64,000 nucleotides of DNA from Bremia lactucae (taxonomy: Eukaryota > Oomycota > Peronosporomycetes > Peronosporales > Peronosporaceae), in the NCBI RefSeq assembly GCF_004359215.1, contig NC_090622.1, positions 3,009,491-3,073,490 on the forward strand, written 5' to 3'. Position numbers and translations under genes: made by a program. Numbering within the stretch: position 1 is the stretch's first letter; the number at the start of each line of letters is the position of its first letter. Positions 10,908-20,499 of the stretch are shown piece by piece. A model generated the notes under the pieces. The model was not told where the DNA came from. It saw only the letters and a list, made by a program, of their open reading frames with translations, and searched no databases.

Positions 10908-13905
10908 GAGGGAGCTTTCAAGATCCTCTAAATGGCTATCACGCAACGCGTAAAAAGGTGCACTCATTTTGAGTGACCTTGAATGGAGAGCGAAAGAGCG
11001 CATGAGTTCGGTCGTAGGCGAGCCAGCCGTTAGCGCCATGTTGTTCGCTCTTCAAAGATACGAGCAATATGCGGCTTTAGCCGAGTTTATACAACAAGAA
11101 CTTGACGGGCCCAAGAAAAAGAAGCCTTGCTTCACCAATAAGGCTCTATACACGCAAAGGTGTTGAGAGAACAGGATGCTCAACAGTTACAGCTGTTGAG
11201 ACATTAGCATCTACATCTGCTAGCGGGTCAACGCTTCCGCGTCAACTCAAAAAGCTCAATAATTGAAGTCTCTAAGTGTAACGGAGTCGGAGGTGACTCC
11301 CGTTTAGGATAGTTGTCGAATTTGTCGACGCCATTGAAACTCGCCGCATCAACGAAGATGCGACGAAGTGTTATTTGGCATGTCCAACTAAGCAGGACGT
11401 GCCAAATCTTGGGCCCTAGTGCTCAAGTTTCGCGACCCATTCATCTTTAGGTCGTATTACGTCTTTACGTTCCGGCTTAGGCAATTTTTTAAGCCGCCAC
11501 GTGCCGAATTCAGGGCTCGAGCAGAGCCCCTGAATTTGAAGCAGGGCAAGCGTGATCTTCACGCCCAACATACACGATACCTTGGAAGTTGTATCGTGAT
11601 TTATTCACAGATGGACAGACACAGGTAACTATGTTTACTCAAGGTATTGCAGACGGTCCTATCAAGACTCATCTGTCTTGGTAAGAACAAGAGACGCTAG
11701 ATCAAGCGACCTCTGAATGAGGAAAGGAGGAGTTCAGCCTGAAACAGGTTTTCTTTCACTCTGGAGCTTATCGTTCTCCTAGATGACAAAAAATGAGGTC
11801 TAGAACCCATGGACCTCTCGTATGTAGAGAGCGAGAAACCTCGCTCGTCAAGTTTCAAACGATTGCAAAAATGCAATTGCTGTCAAAAGACGGGACACTA
11901 CGCCTAAAAGTGTAGTGCCCCACGATTAGTGCCTAAGAACACTGACGGGAACGATCGACTTCCCGTTATGAACAGCGGAGGACGCGGATCCGACGCTGTT
12001 GCAAAATCGCCGCGGCGAGGCGAATCGTAACAAAACGGTCGGGGTGAAAGGGTGCGGAGTACCCTACTGATCCAGCAACTTCAAAAAAAATGCAGCCCAT
12101 TTGAAGAAAACTGCTCCTCACACACAAACATTGTGTGTAACTGCCCAGGTGATGAGGTTAACCTCATCACCATAAAAATTACAGTGGCAAACAAATTGCC
12201 ACTAACGTCCCTTGTTGACTGTAGGGCGTCGAACACTTTCATTCGGCGCCAATAGCTAGAAGGTCCCGACAGCTGTGCACAAACAGAGGAAGCGGGTGAC
12301 GTGGACATAATTACCGACGGCTACAGGCAAGCACAGGCAGCGTCGAAGGTCCAATATTGTGACGTATAAATAGTTATCGACGGCTGTGCACAAGCACAGG
12401 CAGCATCCAGGGTTCGACCACTCGATTAGTTAAGTGGTACGATACAAGGATGTTTGCTACAAAAGCAGTTTCCCAGAAAATTGGAAATGCCTGTCTACAT
12501 GAGACAGAGCGGAAGTCCTGAATCGAATGGAAAGTCCTGGACGACTGGAAAGTCGACCGTAGAGGATCTCGCTGTGGTTGCACAACCATAGCTAGAGGCG
12601 GTTAGGAGATTACATTTCAATCAAATAAGGTAATAAGTCTAATAAACTTGCGGAAAAAGTCCATTAAAACTTGAGGGATAAGGATTTTAAAGAATGGAAG
12701 GATGTCTTCCCTGAATCATTTCCGTGCGAGTTGCCTAAGGATAAAGGCACTCGACACGAAAATGACCTAATCCCAGGTTCGAAATACTGTGTCATGAAGC
12801 AATAGCCATTGCCTCGTGAGCAAGTAATAGCGATGGACTGGCTCTTTGCCGACCACTTAGTAGCCATGTGAGGGAGTCAACCTTTCCACATAGTTCTCTA
12901 AACTTCTGTGTGCGTAAAGCAACAGGAGGGCTACTTACATAAGCACCCGCGCAATTATGCCAAAAGGACTTTTTAGTGTTTAAAAAATATATTTACTGGT
13001 AATGGAACGCTGATTAGTCAACATTTTTTAGGGTTTCAAGCAAAGCTTGATCCAATAGCCAATATTGGCGATTGTGTACCAAAGCAATTTTGCAATCGGC
13101 TATGCGTTAATGCAATATGACAAAGATGGCGCGGAGCGCCATCCACTTTCAAACGCGTCAACTTTAACCAGCTAAAAGCAATTATCTAGCGCATGAAAGG
13201 GACGCCTTGCCAAGAAATTTGCATTGGCTAAATTTAGGGTCTATCTCGTGGAAGACAGACGGTTCACTATTTATACGAACCATGCGTCCTTACGCACGGC
13301 TGTAAACAGTCCACGATCTCGCCAAGAATGGAGAAATGGTTGTCTTTCCTCGCGGAGGATAGTTTGATCGTGAAATATAAACCAGGACGACTTGATGTCG
13401 TCGCTGGTGCCCTTTCGCGCCAGTACGATTTTGAGCCGACTGCGCAATACAAGAGTGAGGATGAGCCCACCGTTGCAACAACAAGTGTTCCGTCATCAAC
13501 ATTACTTGACGACGTTTTGAAGAGCTTATCAAGAATATAAGGCTCTTAAAGGATGAAAGGATTACATTTAAGACCCATCACAGCAATCCGTAAAAGGATT
13601 GTCGAAATTGTATCGATGCTCAACGGATCGATACACAACACGCAATGGCTTACTGTATTCCACAGTCATTGCTGACGACACACCTCGTGTCGTCATCCCC
13701 ACCCTAATATTTGCGATTATGCATCATGCATATGTGCAACGATGCACCAGTTAGTGGGCATCGTGGATATGAAAAAAATATCTCACGATAAGCCGCGACT
13801 TCTATTGGCCGCAAGCACATACGTGCTTGCAAAGTTTGTCAAAGGGTGAAGTCCAGTGCTTCATCCCGTGCTCCGTTACAAACTCAACTTCTTCCGGCAG
13901 AGTGA
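10908..13905 (+). pseudogene. Gypsy-A2 gag-protease-RNase H-integrase remnant
   Basis: Plus strand. The gag N-terminus (ERMSSVVGEPAVSAMLFALQ) is at 10,969-11,166. Gag capsid with FKPPRAEFRARAEPLNLKQG is at 11,419-11,628, the knuckle near 11,870, and protease with LTSLVDCRASNTFIRRQ at 12,052-12,255. Position 4 of the active-site block reads R, so this copy is dead. The linker runs 12,290-12,880. Most of RT is deleted. RNase H runs about 12,950-13,530 and includes SLIVKYKPGRLDVVAGALSR. The integrase zinc-binding region (RACKVCQRVKSSASSRAPLQ) breaks off at about 13,905, where an LTR-A2 fragment begins. Confidence 0.75.
12148..12171. repeat. 24-bp perfect palindrome in Gypsy-A2
   Basis: GGTGATGAGGTT followed immediately by its exact reverse complement AACCTCATCACC, with no loop, inside the gag-protease junction region. 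Its inverted homologue near 2,270-2,293 is imperfect. Confidence 0.95.
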
Positions 13906-14057
13906 TTACCAAACTTGATAATATTGGAACTACTAAGTCAAAATCAAAAAAGATAATAATTTTGTACTTCCCTATTTATTTCCTCTTATACAAAATAATA
14001 TTAATTATTATTCCTCTTATAGGAAGTTATATTCATGTAGCGGAACACCCCGTTACA
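13906..14057 (-). repeat. LTR-A2 fragment, 5' part
   Basis: Read on the minus strand from 14,057 it begins TGTAACGGGGTGTTCCGCTA and continues into the AT-rich U3, ending at about 13,906 with the block that matches 10,780-10,800. It sits directly 3' of the minus-strand pol and antisense frame at 14,170-16,883, so it is the start of that copy's 3' LTR. Confidence 0.7.
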
Positions 14058-14169
14058 CCACCCCTCCCTTGTACAAGATGACTGATAAAGAGAGACAGAG
14101 AGTACTTTTATGTCTATGTCTGTAAATTAGCCCTAGTTGTATATTTTTAATTTGAACTTTTAATTGCGC

Positions 14170-15200
14170 ATGGTTTCGATACCCGTGCGCGTAGCCTGCG
14201 AAGTCGAAAAGCTGGCAGCTGCATGAACCAGTAAAGCTGCCAGTAAAGCTGCTAGTAATGCAAACGTTTCAATAGACGCTAATGGGTCTGCTGCGGGGAA
14301 TGTGTCACCTCCTACTCCAAATGGAGGTGACTGGTATAAGTCACCTACTACTCCCATGGTCGGTGACTGGGCCGGCGTCATCGCCCGACTCGGTGGGAAC
14401 TGTTAAGGTCTCCGGTTCAGCCAGGGTCACGTCCGTTAAACCTAAGGGACAACCAAGAGGTGATGACGAAGTTGTTTAATCCTTCGTCAGACCCTTTTGG
14501 TGCGGATCATCTGTGATGACTCCATGGACGATGATGACTCTGGTGATGTCGACAAGGTCACTTCGATAAGCATAGCACTGGTGGTGCTAGTATGCATCAC
14601 CAGAGACGGAGCGACTTTAAGGATCACTCCGAAAGTAATGTTAGCGCTAAAATTAACATGAATCAACGGGAGAAAGACCACAATTTTTTGCGATTTGCTC
14701 CCGAAAAGAAACCTTGGTTGCCCTCTAAGGGCAACCTAACTCTTTGGTCTTGTATGACCAACAATCGATACCATATTCGGTTATTCGACTCATTAAGGCT
14801 TCACAAGTCAGATGAGGACGAGACGAAATTCTTCATCAATGATTTCTTCTGGCATCGATGGTTTACATGCAAGCAAGCAAAGGATGTCACTCTTTTGCTT
14901 CAAGCTTGGGAAGTGTTTTAGAGAATGTGAAAGTACAGGTCGCTAGACTCCTCGGCTTGACAAACTGGATGTTTTCCGTGACCGGTTTGAAAAATGGATT
15001 GTAGTCGGTGCACGCTACAAGCTGCACCGTTTGTCAAAGAAGGCGTGGGGGGACTCATATATATGCTGTTTAAAGGACGCGGAGTATGTCCCGAAGGAGG
15101 CCTTGAAGAATCTTACAGGAGAACATATATCTCTTCTGGTGTGCGCGAAGGGATTGAGATCCTCCAGTCCTTTTTACAAGCGCTCGTTCTCTGATGGACC
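14170..15200 (+). pseudogene. Antisense accessory reading frame of Gypsy-A2
   Basis: A plus-strand coding-like region opposite the minus-strand pol at 15,230-16,883. It opens with MVSIPVRVACEVEKLAAA, which aligns in position with the start of the antisense frame at 52,075. The longest piece is 14,592-14,921, with APEKKPWLPSKGNL, FFINDFFWHRWFTCKQAKDV and an aromatic-rich tail. APEKKPW is shared with the Gypsy-A antisense frame at 32.6 kb. Stops break it at about 14,470 and 14,921. The continuation past 14,980 (KKAWGDSYICCLKDAEYVPK) partly overlaps the chromodomain on the other strand. No known domain. Confidence 0.45.
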
Positions 15201-15229
15201 ATGTGTTGAGGAAGATGGGTCTTGTTGTA

Positions 15230-16883
15230 ATGTGGAAGAACACCAGGAACGTCCATCATCAGTTGGTAACGAGGTTCCCAGCAATCATGCAAGAAGGGAT
15301 ATCCTCGCTAATGAACGAGGTAACTCGTCCAAACCCCTTCACTCCACGATGGTTCAAGAAGCGTTCAAGTAGGAAACGCTTTCTCATCACTCGCACTCGT
15401 TAATAGATGCGGAGGGGGGGATCGGGTTCGCCTCGTTTCAAGAACCCGAATCAACATCGTGATTCGAATTACATTCTTTATTATTTGAAGGAGGACATTG
15501 ATCACGAGCGATCCCGTCGCCGCGAGTTAGCGGTGACGGTTATAAATGTTTCTCTTGACCAGTTATGATATTGTGGGCAGCTTGCAACTGATCAACTGGC
15601 GAATGAAAGGACATATCAGTCCCTTCAAAACGAGCGGTTGACAGCTCGTCAGAAGATCTCTTCCTTGAGAATAGTGGGGATCGTCTGGTGCAAGAGAAGC
15701 AAATTCTGTTCCGAGATATAAGTCTTTGTCTCGGAACCATCCGACTTTGGCGGATGCCCTTGACCGTTCCGGTGTAATCCGAATTGAAAAGAAGCCTCGT
15801 ACTGATGGTACGGGCGGAGACGGCCGACATATAACGAAGGGTGCGTACGTATCCTTCGAGGCAACTCGATCGTGAACGAATTATCTTGGAGGTGGTGTAC
15901 ACGAAACGGCCAATAAACCTGGGTAGTAGTTTATTACTGCCCGAATTCGTCACTACGTGTAATGGCAGGTTTACCGTAGCCAGAAGGACTAGGTCGTTAT
16001 CATTGAATAAAAGAATGTTTGCGCTTCCTTTTTTGTCAGAGATTCGTTTCTGTCGGCCCACCGCATCAGCTTTGGAATCTTGTATGAAACGGACCACTGC
16101 TTTTCTAGCCAGCACGAATGCTTCTGCTGACTCGGTTTTGTTTTTGTCTTCAGTGCGACCGGTTCGCACTGCGGAAACGTCATCCGTCTCTTTTATAAGA
16201 GCATTATTGTTCTCACCAGTGTTCTTCTTTTCGATGCTGAGTAATTTAGCATCGTTATCAAATGCAATAATAGCATTATCGCTATTACTGAGTTTGTCCA
16301 CTTCAATGTTGATTGAATCATCGTTGGCATCCTTCACATTGACCGTAGAGTCAATGCGTGATGAGCTTTAGATAGATTGTTCTTTGCTCGTGCTAGTCCT
16401 CCCCCCTTGAATAAGAGCCACTCTCAACAAGGTGGATTAACGTAAGTGGCGAAAGCCATTCACGAAAAACGGTGTATGCTTTGTAGAAGCATGCACTGAA
16501 ATGTTGATGGAAAATTCTTGCTCGTAAAAAGTGTATCCCTGATTTATCTATTCGAGGATACGATTTCCACGTTCTTGCTGACTTTTATTTTTAGGATAGT
16601 CAGAAGTTGACATTCCAAACTAAATTCCAAGTGATATGAACACAGATTGCCAAACTCCGCCGTGAATCTGGGGTCTTGATCTGAAACCAGTTGATAGGTC
16701 AACCCATGGAGTCGTAATAGCGTACGCGAGCACCGCTTTTGGCAGTGCCGACTCCGAAACTGCAACTAGATGTACCAACTTGCTAAACCGATCAACAAAA
16801 ACAAGAAAACCATTATTCTTATGATCGGCTTCGAGGAATCCAAAGAAGAAGTCCATAAAGACGGACTGCCAACATTGACGCAA
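15230..16883 (-). pseudogene. Gypsy-A2 integrase C-terminal half and chromodomain
   Basis: Minus strand. 16,883-16,544 is the integrase core with VFVDRFSKLVHLVAVSESAL and a following DPRFTAEF block. 16,337-15,540 is one open frame of 265 codons, of which the first about 180 are real: MKDANDDSINIEVDKLSN, VVRFIQDSKADAVGRQKR, NLPLHVVTNSGSNKLLPRFI. A frameshift near 15,860 moves the next block (RRIRTHPSLYVGRLRPYHQY) to another frame. 15,410-15,240 is a decayed chromodomain with KRFLLERFLNHRGVKG. The 265-codon frame looks like a gene but is the integrase tail. Confidence 0.75.
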
Positions 16884-16975
16884 TAAGACATTACATTAGT
16901 TCTATTGATTGGTTGGTTTTAGTTTTAATCAACCCACCAATCAATAATATACACGATTAGGCGTCGCGCAACTGT
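16878..16975 (+). repeat. LTR-A2 internal fragment
   Basis: The motif GTTCTATTGATTGGTTGGTT and the following TTTTAATCAACCCACCAATC match the reverse complement of LTR-A2 at 10,690-10,750. The orientation is opposite to the LTR at 10,398. It marks the break point of the integrase remnant that ends at 16,883. Confidence 0.5.
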
Positions 16976-17090
16976 TATCAGTATTAGCAAAAGGTCCCCA
17001 GAAAACGTACTTACCTAAAATTACGCATGCCTATCGATGTATACTTAAGTATCCGGATACTCGTATCTTAAATTTGGAATCAATAAAAAC

Positions 17091-17754
17091 ATGACAGCAA
17101 CAATCAAGAAAGGTCTGAAGTTGCAGAAATGTTTTGTGGCCGAGGCACGTCTTGCCTCACCCTATTTTACATAAACGACACTACCCTCGTTTGCTAACGA
17201 CTTTCGTCTGTTGCTATTTGATCTAGCTCGCTCGAAATACTCGCCTTGAGTCGGAAGGTTTGCAAGTCATAACATCGCTTGCCAATGTTAGTCAGCGCGT
17301 GCCAGCTCTCTTACAGCCTCATGACGAGGATAGCCAATCGGAGGTTATGGGAGTATTAAAGTACTCCAAAAATACTCAAGAATTGTTGCTTCAGAAGCAC
17401 TATTTGGCTTTGGAAAAAAGCCGCGCGTTTTTAAATGAAATCTTACGTGACTACCACGATTTGCTTCGCCACCTTCGGTCTCTTACAACCGAGTGTGTCA
17501 CGCTCGTCGATGATGCATTTACCGAAAGCGAGAGCGGTAGCAACGAAATTAATGCAATCGCGTATCCTATAAAGTTGCAGGAGTGGATGGAAACGGTGCT
17601 AGCCATGGTGGAACACGAATTGCTACGAAAAATACGACTTGTGGCGGATATAGAGTACAGTGACACGGCGAGATTATGTGCCATAGTTAAGCAGTGGAGC
17701 GCATCTGGAGCGATGGGCAACATTGACACTGATTTTGGTGCGTTCTATTTTTAG
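17091..17754 (+). CDS. C1orf109/AIRIM-like small protein (tentative), probably two exons
   Basis: The solid part is an open frame from about 17,227 to the stop at 17,754. Its text (TSLANVSQRVPALLQPHDED, then LLLQKHYLALEKSRAFLNEI, then LQEWMETVLAMVEHELLRKI and AIVKQWSASG) resembles the helical C1orf109/AIRIM family in order and spacing. That human protein works with the SPATA5 AAA-ATPase in pre-60S ribosome maturation. The frame has no early ATG. Upstream, an ATG at 17,091 opens a short frame (ATIKKGLKLQKCFVAEARL) that resembles the family's N-terminal KKCF block, and a CTAAC branch-point-like site near 17,193 precedes a pyrimidine-rich AG at 17,226. I could not fix the donor. It is convergent with the methyltransferase gene at 17,974. 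The family call is by eye and uncertain. Confidence 0.45.
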
Positions 17755-17973
17755 ACCGTTGCTTGATCGTGGACTAACTTTGGTATCTAAAAGTGCAAAC
17801 AGGAGTGCAGTTGCCAAACGCAATTAGTTTGTCAACATCTGCGTCAAGCAAAGATCGAACAAACAAAAGCAAAAAGAAAAAAAAATAAACAGCCTAATTT
17901 CTACTTTCTAAGGCCACAATTTTTTTTTGTTGCCTCTGCGCACCCATAAGGCAATGCTGCCTTGCCTAATCCG

Positions 17974-18839
17974 TTAGACAAAGGGAATGCCACTAATTGT
18001 GCGCGCTCTGTATGCTTGATACTCGTTCGGAAAAAAATGAAGCAGCAATTGTTCCTCATAGCTACATTAAAAATTACAATATTAATAATGAAACAAAAAA
18101 ACTTTGCAAAAAACACAGTCGTACGGAATGCGGTCGTGAAAGAAACTCCAAGCGACTAGAGTGTAGCCAATAGCACACAAAGGATTTGCCAGCAAAATCT
18201 GACTGCCAACAATCCACCAGAACCAGCCTAAATAGCTCGGGTGGCGAATATACCGGTACACTCCGTGTGTCACGAGTTGGTGCTCTTTGCGTTTAAAGTA
18301 CTCGATTCGATGGGAAAAGTTGCTCGCAGCAGTGCTCATGGCCGACACGCGGAAGAATTGCCCCACCACAATCAAAGCCAGGCCCACGGGTCGCACATAT
18401 GGATGCAACTTCCAACCCGGTACAAAGTGCAATTCCAAAAAAAATTCCAGGCAACTTAATAGGACCGCTAGGTGATATTCCCGACTGTGGTTAAGCAAAA
18501 AGGCTGCAAAAAAACATGTTTTTTATAACGGCTGGGGCTACTGCTGAAATATTGCAAAGAAAACATACACTCGTAGCTGACATTGGCCGGACGATAGGCG
18601 GCCGTGAGCATAAACTCCATTAAGTGGAAAAAACCTAATGCCAAGGCGTATAAGCTCCATTGCTCAAGGCACCGCCAACGCAATGTTGACGTAATGCCGC
18701 GGGATAAGTCCGTGAGTGCCACAAAGTGCGCATAAATTAGAAGCGAGGCATGCAAAGCCACGAAAACTCCGATCCCAAAGGCTGCGAGCGCTACTTTGCC
18801 CAGTCCGCGGTCGGACTGAAAAGCTTCCGAGGCATACAT
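17974..18839 (-). CDS. ICMT: Protein-S-isoprenylcysteine O-methyltransferase (ICMT), three exons
   Basis: Methylates the C-terminal prenylcysteine of CaaX proteins such as Ras/Rho GTPases; a multipass ER membrane enzyme. Exons on the minus strand are 18,839-18,569, 18,503-18,125 and 18,061-17,974. Intron 1 (18,568-18,504, 65 nt) has GTATGT...TTGCAG; intron 2 (18,124-18,062, 63 nt) has GTACGA...TGTAG. Joining them gives 245 aa. Family marks are FLLNHSREYHLAVLL (92-106), the SAM-binding region SNFSH (151-155), LVTHGVYRYIRHPSYLGW (167-184), FFHDRIPYEE across intron 2 (211-220) and a C-terminal YRARTISGIPF. Hydrophobic segments alternate throughout, as expected. The ATG at 18,839 is chosen because the frame upstream has no other ATG; it stays open further upstream, so a 5' exon is possible. 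It looks intact. Confidence 0.92.
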
Positions 18840-18845
18840 GGCCAC

Positions 18846-19439
18846 GCAGCCAGAAGTGGCAAAATATAGAATATCGCCGTCTTTTAAAACTGTAATTTAT
18901 TATCCTTTCGATGGTGACAATTGGTCGACGGTTTTTATCCGACAACTTTCTCCATCAAGGAAGCAACAATTGACCAGACATTATAAAAGTGGCACATTTA
19001 TGTATTTGAAACTCAACCCATGACTTGAGATTTTAGAGAAAGGAGCCGACTTTTGTATTTCGTGAGTGTATTCATGGCTCGTGCTACTTTAAACGCAAGG
19101 TTTGCTCGCGTCCACCTAGCCCATCTCGTGTGTATGATGAGGGAATATGCTTTATAACCTATCACTTCAATAGATTCTGCACGTTGGTGGTTGACCCTTA
19201 ATCTTGTGTGGTAAACACTAGAAAACCTAGGAATAAAATGGCTTCAACACCAGACTGATAAATCATGTTTAATGTCATTGTTAAGATAAAAATCTACATT
19301 ATTGTTACTATTAAGAAGTTTCTCACAACATTGATACTGAATATTACCTTATCAGTTTATGGCGTCATCCACCATTTAGAATATTTTTTGATATTTCTAA
19401 TTTAGGTAAGTAAGGACATAAACGCATACTTGAATAAGG
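18846..19439. other. Intergenic, no gene seen
   Basis: Upstream region of the methyltransferase gene plus AT-rich sequence with no recognisable coding or repeat similarity in the window. Confidence 0.5.
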
Positions 19440-19745
19440 AATTTCATAAGAAACTTATTAAAGTTTGTTTCTCCTTTTGATCTAAAGGGTGACGTTGCTT
19501 CTTAAGGCTTGCACAGAGATCTCAATGAGCTAGAAGCCGTCTAAAGCCACATACCCTTGGCATTAGTCGCCGTGTGATTCTAAAAATCAATCGTCCTATT
19601 AATTAGGACTAAATAGCTCTGTGAGCTCGTATAACTCCCTGAGTCGTTTTTCGGGGCGTGAAAAAAGAAAATTTAAGCCTGTAAGTCTTCTCTGACTCAA
19701 GAGGATTAGGTAGCTCGGCAACTAGAACCAAATTTACACCTGTCT
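19440..19745 (+). repeat. Diverged LTR-B-like fragment
   Basis: Shares the order of blocks of LTR-B at 59.1-59.4 kb: TTTTGATCT, GGCTTGC, GATCT...GAAG, TAAAGCCACATACCCTTGG, TCCCTGAGTCG, and CTCTGACTC...AGGTAGCTC. It is much more diverged than the other copies. No matching internal sequence is adjacent, so it is a solo or truncated LTR. Confidence 0.5.
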
Positions 19746-20021
19746 TGAATCATTGCGTGTATTAATTACGCCTTCGCCAGGCTATCATTAATGATTTTAG
19801 CAACATTTCAATGGCTCGCTGTTGTATTCACTCGAGAGTCCACTTGATCACCTTACATTGGTTATTACAGCATTCATTTGGGTTTTTTATGCTTTTCACA
19901 TTTCGGATAGACCTTGCCAATATTCATGGAGAGAATCACTCGACCAACGCACATTTTCTTACCCTTTTACTAAGACTGCAATTGCGATCTTTATCGGAGG
20001 CTTGCATTGTAGATGTAAGGG

Positions 20022-20120
20022 TGTAACGGGGCACTACGACTTGTACTGCTTCACTACAAGATCACTTTGCACTGCTTCAGTTGCGAGTGGTGCCTAACGT
20101 TATTTCACGTACATGAGATT
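20022..20120 (-). repeat. LTR-A terminal fragment
   Basis: Begins TGTAACGGGGCACTACGACTTGTACTGCTTC and matches the last ~100 bp of LTR-A, then breaks at about 20,120 into reverse-transcriptase sequence. Confidence 0.7.
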
Positions 20121-20499
20121 TGCATACAACTTAAGCATTCGGAAAAGTGTAAAAACGTGACGAACGTTAGTTTTATAAACTTCCACGTCCGTCTAACCGT
20201 CCATGGCCCGACTATGGACGAATACATCGTCGAAATAACTCGTTGCGAATTCTCGCATCGGTCTCAACAGATTTGTTGCGCATCTGTTGAATGTTGCAGG
20301 GGCGTTACTAGGCCCCTGAGGTATTACTAGCCATTCCCAGAGTATCCCACTGGGAGTGCTCACTGCTGTGTACGGGGTGTCCCGTCCACGCATAAGAATT
20401 TGATAGAACCCATCCATCAGATCCATATACGAAAAGATCGTACTCTTAGACATACCATCTATGATTACATATTTTCTAGGTATCGGCGTTTGAGCCGGT
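20121..20499 (-). pseudogene. Gypsy-A reverse-transcriptase fragment
   Basis: Minus-strand RT blocks: PIPRKYVIIDGMSKSTIFSY, MDLMDGFYQILMRGRDTPYT, AVSTPSGILWEWLVIPQGPS and SYFDDVFVHSRAMDG, with the catalytic YFDD intact. It lacks both ends and lies head to head with plus-strand RT text that begins at about 20,500. Confidence 0.75.

Noticed and set aside
15540..16337. A 265-codon minus-strand frame that looks like a host gene
   Set aside because: Its first two thirds match the gypsy integrase C-terminal region (HVVTN.GS.KLLPRFIG block) also seen at 22.3-22.7 kb; the rest is out of frame.
18664..18945. An overlapping minus-strand frame over the ICMT first exon
   Set aside because: Different frame from the family motifs; composition and position fit a shadow.
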